A stretch of DNA of 13,564 nucleotides, from positions 1-13,564 of the forward strand of contig DKBB01000030.1 of the NCBI GenBank assembly GCA_002451015.1, written 5' to 3'. Origin of the DNA: Acidobacteria bacterium UBA6911. GTDB lineage: Bacteria; Acidobacteriota; UBA6911. This document shows, one piece after another, positions 7,883-13,564 of this stretch. The position numbers and the translations under genes were made by a program. The number at the start of each line of letters is the position of its first letter. Position 1 is the stretch's first letter. The notes below the pieces were generated by a model. It made no database searches, was not told the origin of the DNA, and worked only from the letters and a program-made list of their open reading frames with translations.

Positions 7883-9880
7883 ATGAAAAAGCTTGGTACG
7901 GCGATCTTGTTACTTCTTATTGCGCCCAGTGCCGTCGTGGCGGCCGACGGCACTACTGCCGGCGAACTGATTGTCGATCCGCCGACGCTTATGGCGCTCG
8001 GTTTTGCATGGCGCATCGAGGGAGATGACAACCGCAATGCCGGAGTCACCATAGGATATCGCAAAAAGGGTGAGACGCAGTGGTCGCGAGGGCTTGATCT
8101 TTTGCGTCTTCAGAACGAGGAAACATTCCTGCGCGGCTCGCTCGACTATACCGCTCCCAACATGTTTGCCGGAAGCCTCTTTGACCTGGAGGCGGATACA
8201 GAGTATGAAGTGCGGCTGCGACTCCAGGACCCGGAAGGCGTCAGCGGGGAAGCAGAGAAAAATGTCGCCGTTCGAACGCGTGCCGAACCGAAGCCGGCAT
8301 CCGGCGGCCGGGTATTTCATGTTTACCCGCCCGGGTATGAGGGACACCGCGAGGAGCCTTCTTTTTCCGGTCTGCTGGAAGCTTACTATATGGCCTCGCT
8401 CGGCGGGGACTGGAGCCGGGCTTCCCCTCCTCGAGTCCGTCCGGGCGACGTTATCAATGTACATGCCGGCGTGTACCTCAGCAAACACGATCACTACTCG
8501 CACGAAATCAATTCCGGTTTCACTACCTGCTGCGGAACGCCCTGGGACGGTACTTATTACCTTACCCAGGATGGTACTGAAGAACTCCCGATTGCCATTG
8601 TCGCGGCTGGCGACGGCGAGGTAATTTTCGACGGGGACGGCAATACCGTGCTGTTTAATCTCATGGGTGCCCAGTATCACTATTTTGAGGGCATCACATT
8701 CCGCAATACGGACACAGCCATCGAAGCCGGAATGAAGGGTATTGCCGGGACGAAGGGGCTTACGGTGAAGCACTGCCGCTTTAATAGTGTCGGCACGGCC
8801 GTACATTCGGACTGGTCCGGATCGAGCGGCTTCTATATTGCCGACAACGACATGCTCGGCCGCGAAGACCTGAACTATGTATTTACATGGTTTGCGATCG
8901 AACCGTGGTCCTCCCGGCCGGATTTCGCCGAGCGTGCCAAGATGAAATCCTTTTATGCCGTTTCGATCTACGGTCAGGGGCACGTAATCGCCTACAACCG
9001 TGTGCGCGGATTTCATGATGGAATTGATCACGCGACCTACGGTATGCCGGACGACTGGCCCGACACGCCTCCCGATCGCCTTCCGGTCGCCATCGACATC
9101 TATAACAACGATGTTTCAGTCGTTCACGACAATTGTTTCGAGGCGGATGGATCCGTTCGCAATGTGCGTGTTCTTCGCAACCGGTGTTTCAATGCTCCGC
9201 TTGGGGCGATGAGTCCTCAGCCTGTGCTGGGCGGTCCGGTGTACTTCATCCGCAACGTGGTCTACAACGCATGGTGGGGGCCGGTCAAGGTGCACGGCGA
9301 GCCGTCCGGCGTCTATTACCTGAACAATACCTACGTCGGCGAGTTCCGGCAACTTACGCCAATGTCCAATCTGCATCTGCGCAACAATCTGCTTCTGGGT
9401 CAGGGCACCACGCCGCGGATCCTTTCGGTGGATACCTTTACCAACTACAGTTCTTCCGACTATAACGGGTTTCGCCCCAATCCGGAGTCGGAGGAGGCTT
9501 TCGCCTGGAATTCTCCCCCGTTTGAAGAGGTGCGGAATTTTTACCCGGAACGCCGCGATCCGGAGCGGAACGCTGCCGTCGCACTCACTCAAAGGGTGTT
9601 CCCCACGCTGGAAGCTTATGCGGAGGCGACGGGGCAGGATCTCCACAGCCGCCTTGTCGACTACGACATCTTTGTCAACGCTCCTAAACCTGATTTCAAC
9701 GACCCTACGCGGGTTGTCTCCGTGGATTCGGTGGACCTTCGGCTGCGCGAGAACATGGCAGCCATTGACGCCGGTATTGAACTGCCGAATATTACGGATG
9801 GATTCCGGGGAAGCGCCCCCGATCTCGGGGCTTATGAGTTCGGCCTGCCGCTGCCCCATTACGGCCCCCGCCCAAAGTAG
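7883..9880 (+). CDS. secreted right-handed beta-helix (pectate-lyase-like) protein
   Basis: 665 residues from the ATG at 7883, which has GAGGG 6 bases upstream; the TTG at 7868 would add five residues and is unlikely. A Sec signal peptide (M-K-K-L-G, then a Leu-rich core) ends near A-V-V-A-A. Residues about 30-135 look like a fibronectin-III-type beta sandwich (E-Y-E-V-R-L-R-L-Q-D). A conserved linker (H-V-Y-P-P-G-Y-E-G) leads into R-P-G-D-V-I-N-V-H-A-G-V-Y and a long run of beta-helix coils rich in N-N, D-N and F-R-N turns (about 190-520). The C-terminus (A-I-D-A-G-I...D-L-G-A-Y-E-F-G...Y-G-P-R-P) matches a family abundant in Acidobacteriota. Related folds bind or cleave polysaccharides, but I could not pick out catalytic residues. 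It is divergent from the FecR-like gene. Confidence 0.87.
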   Translation: MKKLGTAILLLLIAPSAVVAADGTTAGELIVDPPTLMALGFAWRIEGDDNRNAGVTIGYRKKGETQWSRGLDLLRLQNEETFLRGSLDYTAPNMFAGSLFDLEADTEYEVRLRLQDPEGVSGEAEKNVAVRTRAEPKPASGGRVFHVYPPGYEGHREEPSFSGLLEAYYMASLGGDWSRASPPRVRPGDVINVHAGVYLSKHDHYSHEINSGFTTCCGTPWDGTYYLTQDGTEELPIAIVAAGDGEVIFDGDGNTVLFNLMGAQYHYFEGITFRNTDTAIEAGMKGIAGTKGLTVKHCRFNSVGTAVHSDWSGSSGFYIADNDMLGREDLNYVFTWFAIEPWSSRPDFAERAKMKSFYAVSIYGQGHVIAYNRVRGFHDGIDHATYGMPDDWPDTPPDRLPVAIDIYNNDVSVVHDNCFEADGSVRNVRVLRNRCFNAPLGAMSPQPVLGGPVYFIRNVVYNAWWGPVKVHGEPSGVYYLNNTYVGEFRQLTPMSNLHLRNNLLLGQGTTPRILSVDTFTNYSSSDYNGFRPNPESEEAFAWNSPPFEEVRNFYPERRDPERNAAVALTQRVFPTLEAYAEATGQDLHSRLVDYDIFVNAPKPDFNDPTRVVSVDSVDLRLRENMAAIDAGIELPNITDGFRGSAPDLGAYEFGLPLPHYGPRPK

Positions 9881-10171
9881 CAGCAGTTTGAAATGCAGGC
9901 GCTATTGCGGATGAATCTGTGTCAACGGGGAAATATTCCCAAGAAACGCCTGTCAAACCAAGAAAATAGCATTAATCCTGGGGATCCTCAAATTGCTCGA
10001 GCGGTATTGGAGTTTGCTTCGATAGGTTCCTGAGTATCTCAATTGTTTGGGTGTCAGAACTTAGGGTACCAGTCCGATAAACAATAATACAAACATAGCA
10101 TGTTCCAATCCGTGTCTGATCATTGATCCGCTCCTTTCACAAGTGGATCGATCATTTCCACAGCTTTTTTG
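9881..10171. other. AT-richer region with overlapping minus-strand mini-frames
   Basis: About 290 bases with no gene on the plus strand; the beta-helix gene ends here without an evident terminator hairpin followed by T residues. A 13-base palindrome-like element, GGGAA-ATA-TTCCC, lies at 9928-9940. On the minus strand there is a 20-codon frame with a strong ribosome binding site (10061-10123), and a second open stretch with protein-like composition (9972-10136) in another frame that has no normal start codon. Confidence 0.4.
10061..10123 (-). CDS. possible 20-residue hydrophobic peptide
   Basis: The start codon at 10123 follows AAAGGAG at about 7 bases, the strongest Shine-Dalgarno sequence in this region. 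Its ATG overlaps the TGA that ends the preceding minus-strand frame (ATGA), as in translational coupling. The peptide starts M-I-R-H-G-L-E-H-A-M and ends in a hydrophobic segment F-V-L-L-F-I-G-L-V-P. It may be a genuine tiny membrane peptide. It may also be the start of a longer protein cut off by a frameshift: one step back in frame at its end gives 30 more protein-like residues down to 9972. Too short for a confident call. Confidence 0.3.
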   Translation of the reverse strand: MIRHGLEHAMFVLLFIGLVP

Positions 10172-10303
10172 TTAAATGATCCGGCACATATTTTCGATCC
10201 AATGAATTTCCCTTTGCAATATCTGCATTCCCATGGTGAAACATGTCATCAGACCGATTATCAAAACAGCAATCCCGATGTGTCCCATCACCTGTTTTTT
10301 CAT
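10172..10303 (-). CDS. possible 43-residue single-span membrane protein
   Basis: Small frame with GGGAG six bases before its ATG (at 10303) and a promoter candidate about 47 bases further up. It begins M-K-K-Q-V-M-G-H, then has a hydrophobic span of about 17 residues (I-G-I-A-V-L-I-I-G-L-M). An amphipathic tail with Trp and acidic residues follows (Q-R-E-I-H-W-I-E-N). The layout (positive N-terminus, one span, short polar tail) is typical of bacterial small membrane proteins. No family is recognised. The other two frames here are also open for part of the length, so composition alone does not prove coding; the ribosome binding site and span favour this frame. Confidence 0.42.
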   Translation of the reverse strand: MKKQVMGHIGIAVLIIGLMTCFTMGMQILQREIHWIENMCRII

Positions 10304-10349
10304 GACTGTCTCCCTTTTTCATTTGAGCGATATGTCTTTCAAATTGCAA

Positions 10350-10379
10350 CTTATATGCCGGAAAAGGAAGACTCGACAA
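10350..10379 (-). promoter_or_regulatory. promoter candidate for the small minus-strand frames
   Basis: On the minus strand TTGTCG (10379-10374) and TATAAG (10355-10350) are spaced 18 bases apart, with 4 and 5 matches to the sigma-70 consensus. Transcription would start near 10343, about 40 bases before the 43-residue frame. Two TTGCAA palindromes (10344-10349 and 10383-10388) flank it and could be operator-like or chance. Confidence 0.35.
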
Positions 10380-10529
10380 ATGTTGCAAACAAAAGATATA
10401 TTGGCATTAATAGATCTCATGCCTTTAGCCTGACGAGTAAAAAATGCAGGTTGGATGTACAAATAATGGATATTTTGAAAATATTCTTGAGCAATGGGAT
10501 GGGGATGGGACTTATTGAAACAGGAAAAT

Positions 10530-10805
10530 TTATTTCTGTTTTTCCATTGGATCTTGGGAAAATCCTGACTCCGGTTTGTCGCCTGAGTACTGTATGTCGG
10601 GATCCTTTTTCAAGCGTTCATCTATTATGTGACGCTTGGATGGTTCGAGGGGTGCCTGTAATTCAAGTAAAGCATTCCCCATCGAGCCACCGCCTGCCCG
10701 TTTGTGGCGATAGAAAATCCAGCCTCTCATCTCGGCCCAATGAGCGAGCCTGTGCCCTAAATAAAGACCGGCAATCAGCAGGATTGTCCATTAAAAATAT
10801 TTCAT
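10530..10805 (-). pseudogene. small membrane protein gene interrupted by an in-frame TAA at codon 5
   Basis: From the ATG at 10805 the frame reads M-K-Y-F, then TAA (10793-10791), then continues open for 86 codons to 10530. The continuation is clearly protein-like: a hydrophobic N-terminal span (W-T-I-L-L-I-A-G-L-Y-L-G), then H-R-L-A-H-W-A-E-M-R-G-W-I-F-Y, then G-N-A-L-L-E-L-Q and L-E-P-S-K-R-H, ending in a charged tail. This recalls small conserved membrane proteins with an A-E-x-R-G-W-I-Y-Y core. The span begins right after the stop, so the next Met (10730) would remove it. Readings: a recent nonsense change (one base from TTA Leu), a sequencing error, or a rare non-ATG start at 10790-10779. 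No good Shine-Dalgarno sequence is visible. It diverges from the response regulator. Confidence 0.55.
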
Positions 10806-10898
10806 TACTAATTTATGTCCGAAGGAACCATTCTTCAATCACGCTAATGCATGTGGCTGCGCATGTCGATATCAAAATTCAGAAGAATGGAGACAACC

Positions 10899-11351
10899 GT
10901 GAGAATTCTTTTAGTTGAAGACAGCAGAATGATTCGACGGGAAAATCAGGCGGCACTCCTGAAGGCGGGCTATGAAGTGGTGTGTGCAGAGGATGGAGAA
11001 GCTGCACTTCAAATGGCGCAGGAATTATCGCCCGATCTGATACTCCTGGATATGATCATACCTAAAATTAACGGGCCGGAAGTTTTGTATCAGCTGAAGA
11101 AAGCCCCGGCAACTTCTGAAATTCCAGTCGTCATTGTCAGCAGTCTCTCTGAAAAAAATCGTAAAAAATTGATCCAGGAGGGTGCCGAAGAATACCTGGA
11201 GAAGAATGAACTGATGCCTTCACGCGGAGTGAACCTGCTGCCTGAAAGGCTGGAACCTATTATCCGAGATATCAACCGTCGTAAAAAAGCGCCCATTGCG
11301 CCTGTATCGAATGATTCTGTTGAAAAATTTGAGGAAACTGAAAGCTTTTGA
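10899..11351 (+). CDS. single-domain response regulator (CheY-like receiver)
   Basis: 150 residues from a GTG at 10899, chosen because GGAGA ends five bases upstream. ATG codons at 10887, 10863 and 10851 are in frame but have weak or no Shine-Dalgarno sequence and add residues not expected of a receiver. The receiver motifs are intact: acidic pair E7-D8, phosphoacceptor Asp51 (L-I-L-L-D-M), switch Ser81/Ser82 (V-I-V-S-S) and Lys102 (Y-L-E-K-N). There is no DNA-binding or enzymatic output domain. After the receiver comes a short basic then acidic tail (about residues 125-150) that could be a docking segment. No histidine kinase is adjacent, so its partner lies elsewhere. Such proteins act by protein-protein contact or as phosphorelay steps. 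Confidence 0.9.
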   Translation: MRILLVEDSRMIRRENQAALLKAGYEVVCAEDGEAALQMAQELSPDLILLDMIIPKINGPEVLYQLKKAPATSEIPVVIVSSLSEKNRKKLIQEGAEEYLEKNELMPSRGVNLLPERLEPIIRDINRRKKAPIAPVSNDSVEKFEETESF

Positions 11352-11535
11352 GGAGACCCATGAGATCGAGTCATAGAAACAAATCGAACGTAAAAATATG
11401 ACGGTATAAAATGTGATAACGATATTCGTAGACCTACCCCCCATTATCCCCTCAATTCGAGTATTTCCATCGCCGTAGCTGCAACTCTCAACGTTGAACG
11501 CTCCAACGATTAACGTGCCACGACGCAGTAATCGC

Positions 11536-11564
11536 TTTAACCGAATTGGCATCTGGTTTATGCT
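11536..11564 (+). promoter_or_regulatory. promoter candidate for the aminomutase gene
   Basis: TTTAAC (11536-11541) and TATGCT (11559-11564) are spaced exactly 17 bases apart. They match the consensus at about 3 and 4 positions. The start codon at 11575 is only 10 bases beyond the -10 box and no Shine-Dalgarno sequence precedes it, so a leaderless or nearly leaderless message is possible. Weak evidence. Confidence 0.25.
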
Positions 11565-11574
11565 TTAACTAATC

Positions 11575-13564
11575 ATGGAAACAAAAACCCACGAACTCGA
11601 TCGAATCGCAATTACGGTCAAATCCCATATGCTGCTCCGGCAGCTGTTGCGGGAGAATCCCACGCTTGAGGAAATCATGCGCAATGCCCGTAATGAGACC
11701 GAGGCGCTGGTCGGTGTCAGGAACTGGGTATTGGGAGAAATAAAAGTACATCCGGATGCATACAAATTTTATAAGCGTGAAGTGTACGGCAGGGAAGCCT
11801 TCGAAAAAATAACGTGGAAGGATTTTGCCGCCATTCGCCTATTGGATTATGTCGACAACGCGGGAAGGGAATTCGACGATCAGAACTTGCGTGGAGAGAT
11901 GGCGATCAGCAATCCCATCCACCTGATCTGGCTGGCGGTGACGCACGGAACCGGCGGGGCGAAGCCCTATTTCTTTCAGGACATGCTGATGCTCTTCCGC
12001 CAGTTTTCGGGCGAATATACAAGGGATTTTCCCACAAAAGAGAAGGTGGAAGAATGGATGGATCGCTGGCCTTCGGGGCTCGATCCGCGCATTATCAAGC
12101 TGCGTGAAGAAAACCGGGAACGGATTCTGAAGATAATTATCGACAAAATCGATAAAGGGGAGATTAAAGACAGCAAATTCTTTTTCGATCCCGGTATGTC
12201 CCAGGAGCAAAAGTACCTCCGTACCCTCGAGTGGTGGGATGACCGGCTCTTCCACCTCAGGTTTGCTGTGCGATCGGCTGATTTACTGAACGAGTTCCTG
12301 GGAAATTCACTCGATCCGGATAGCATGAAGGTGCTCTATGATGCCGAAAAGAAAGGGATCCCGTTTTTTGTCAATCCGTATTACCTGTCCCTGCTTCACG
12401 TGCGGGTGCCCTATTTCGCGGTCGGTGCGGACCTGGCCATCCGTTATTATGTCGTTTACAGCCAGCAGTTGATCGATGAATACGGCCATATTGTCGCCTG
12501 GGAAAAGGAGGACCGGGTAGAGCCCGGAAAGCCCAACGCGGCCGGATGGATCCTCCCGAACGAACATAACATCCACCGGCGATACCCGGAGGTGGCAATC
12601 TTAATTCCCGATACCATGGGAAGGGCCTGCGGGGGGCTGTGTGCATCCTGCCAGCGCATGTACGATTTCCAGCGCGGAAACCTCAATTTTAATCTCGATA
12701 AGCTGAAGCCGAAACAGACCTGGGACCAGAAACTGAAGGAACTTTTAAATTACTTTGAGCGGGATTCCCAGTTACGCGACATCCTGATTACCGGGGGGGA
12801 CGCCCTGATGAGTTCCGACAGTTCGCTCTTAAGGATACTGGACGGAGTTTATCAGATGGCCTTGAATAAAAAGGCCGCAAATGAAAAACGGGCGCCGGGA
12901 AAAAAATATGCGGAAATGGTCAGGGTGCGGCTGGGGACAAGACTCCCGGTTTATCTTCCACAGCGTGTCACGCCCGAGTTGGCCCGGATATTGGGCGATT
13001 TCAAGAGCAAAGCGTCCGAAATAGGCGTCCAGCAGTTTATCATCCAGACACATTTCGAATCGCCCATGGAAGTGACGCCCGAGGCCAGGGACGCCGTGAA
13101 ACGGTTGAATGAAGCGGGATGGACGGTCACCAACCAGCATGTTTTCAGCTCCGCAGCGTCGCGCCGCGGCCATGCTTCAAAGCTCCGGAAAGTTCTGAAC
13201 GAAATAGGGATACTCAACTATTACACCTTCAGCGTGAAGGGCTACATGGAGAACTACTTCAATTTTGCCACCAACGAGCGGGCGGTCCAGGAGCAGATGG
13301 AAGAGAAGGTGATCGGGACCATCGATCCGAAATACTATGACGAAATCAGGGAATTTCCCGGCAACGCCGAGATGCTGACCGACAACATTGCCAGCCTGCT
13401 GAAGCGGTCGAAGCTTCCATTTCTCGGTTCCGACCGGAACGTCCTGAACCTTCCCGGCGTCGGCAAGAGCCTGACGTTCCGGACCATCGGTATTACCCGG
13501 TACGGGCGGAGAGTCCTCGAATTCGAGCTGGACCACACGAGAAATCACAGCCCGGCGATGGAGC
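11575..13564 (+). CDS. KamA-family radical SAM aminomutase, probably glutamate 2,3-aminomutase-like (3' end beyond window)
   Basis: Open for 663 codons to the window edge. The first ATG after a stop (TAA 9 bases upstream) is at 11575; no Shine-Dalgarno sequence is visible. The N-terminal 340 or so residues are not recognised. The KamA core follows: R-R-Y-P-E-V-A-I-L, the [4Fe-4S]/SAM motif C-G-G-L-C-A-S-C (Cys352, 356, 359), I-T-G-G-D-A-L (405-411), R-L-G-T-R-L-P-V-Y-L-P-Q-R-V-T-P-E-L, Q-T-H-F-E-S-P, and P-G-V-G-K with Lys631 as the PLP-lysine candidate. The family moves an amino group from C2 to C3 through a 5'-deoxyadenosyl radical. Aligned by motifs, the lysine-binding Asp293 and Asp330 of lysine 2,3-aminomutase become Lys555 and Asn625, the pair reported for glutamate 2,3-aminomutase. 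The product would be beta-glutamate, a known compatible solute. Family firm, substrate inferred. Confidence 0.88.
   Translation, partial: METKTHELDRIAITVKSHMLLRQLLRENPTLEEIMRNARNETEALVGVRNWVLGEIKVHPDAYKFYKREVYGREAFEKITWKDFAAIRLLDYVDNAGREFDDQNLRGEMAISNPIHLIWLAVTHGTGGAKPYFFQDMLMLFRQFSGEYTRDFPTKEKVEEWMDRWPSGLDPRIIKLREENRERILKIIIDKIDKGEIKDSKFFFDPGMSQEQKYLRTLEWWDDRLFHLRFAVRSADLLNEFLGNSLDPDSMKVLYDAEKKGIPFFVNPYYLSLLHVRVPYFAVGADLAIRYYVVYSQQLIDEYGHIVAWEKEDRVEPGKPNAAGWILPNEHNIHRRYPEVAILIPDTMGRACGGLCASCQRMYDFQRGNLNFNLDKLKPKQTWDQKLKELLNYFERDSQLRDILITGGDALMSSDSSLLRILDGVYQMALNKKAANEKRAPGKKYAEMVRVRLGTRLPVYLPQRVTPELARILGDFKSKASEIGVQQFIIQTHFESPMEVTPEARDAVKRLNEAGWTVTNQHVFSSAASRRGHASKLRKVLNEIGILNYYTFSVKGYMENYFNFATNERAVQEQMEEKVIGTIDPKYYDEIREFPGNAEMLTDNIASLLKRSKLPFLGSDRNVLNLPGVGKSLTFRTIGITRYGRRVLEFELDHTRNHSPAME

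Noticed and set aside
7910..9031. 373-codon minus-strand frame
   Set aside because: It is the complement of the beta-helix gene, whose signal peptide, ribosome binding site and C-terminal block are convincing.
9920..9957. Minus-strand TTGACA matches resembling -35 boxes
   Set aside because: No -10 box at suitable spacing, and they would drive transcription antisense to the beta-helix gene.
9894..10034. 46-codon plus-strand frame after the beta-helix gene
   Set aside because: Fairly protein-like in composition, but it has no Shine-Dalgarno sequence and overlaps the minus-strand frames, which have one.
10169..10918. 249-codon plus-strand open frame
   Set aside because: It starts with TTG and has no ribosome binding site. 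Its composition (many Cys, His, Ser, no domain pattern) is not protein-like. It runs into the response regulator in another frame and overlaps better supported minus-strand frames.
1..13564. CRISPR arrays, insertion sequences, tRNA genes or phage modules
   Set aside because: I saw no regularly spaced repeats, transposase motifs, cloverleaf-like sequences or phage structural genes.

Overview
The window looks like chromosomal sequence, roughly half GC, from a Gram-negative (diderm) bacterium. Exported enzymes, a secreted FecR-like protein and a secreted beta-helix protein with the C-terminal pattern D-L-G-A-Y-E-F-G...Y-G-P-R-P recall Acidobacteriota. The large KamA-family protein would also fit Desulfobacterota. 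No rRNA, tRNA or phylogenetic marker is present, so the phylum is an inference. I see no phage, transposon, CRISPR array or tRNA gene.

Layout, left to right: a secreted alpha/beta hydrolase (minus); about 0.5 kb without a convincing gene; a small cupin (minus), divergent from a membrane-anchored SpoIIE/PP2C-type phosphatase (plus); a two-gene minus-strand unit of a Tat-exported metallophosphoesterase followed by a DHA2-type MFS exporter; a secreted FecR-like protein (minus, with its own good promoter candidate), divergent from a 665-residue secreted beta-helix protein (plus); an AT-richer stretch of about 1 kb (9881-10850) holding only very small minus-strand reading frames, including a small membrane protein interrupted near its start by TAA; a single-domain response regulator (plus); and a long reading frame starting at 11575 that runs off the window end.

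That last frame is the most informative gene. It is a KamA-family radical SAM, PLP-dependent aminomutase with CxxxCxxC at residues 352-359 and a PLP-lysine candidate at K631. At the two positions that hold Asp293 and Asp330 (lysine binding) in lysine 2,3-aminomutase it appears to have Lys (K555) and Asn (N625), the combination reported for glutamate 2,3-aminomutase. It also carries an N-terminal extension of more than 200 residues and an insertion near the active site.

The genes do not form one pathway. Two are signalling proteins (the phosphatase and the response regulator), several act in the envelope or outside the cell, and one is probably an amino acid mutase. The features most worth follow-up are the aminomutase architecture, the membrane-domain/phosphatase fusion, and the cluster of tiny or broken membrane-protein frames between 9972 and 10805.
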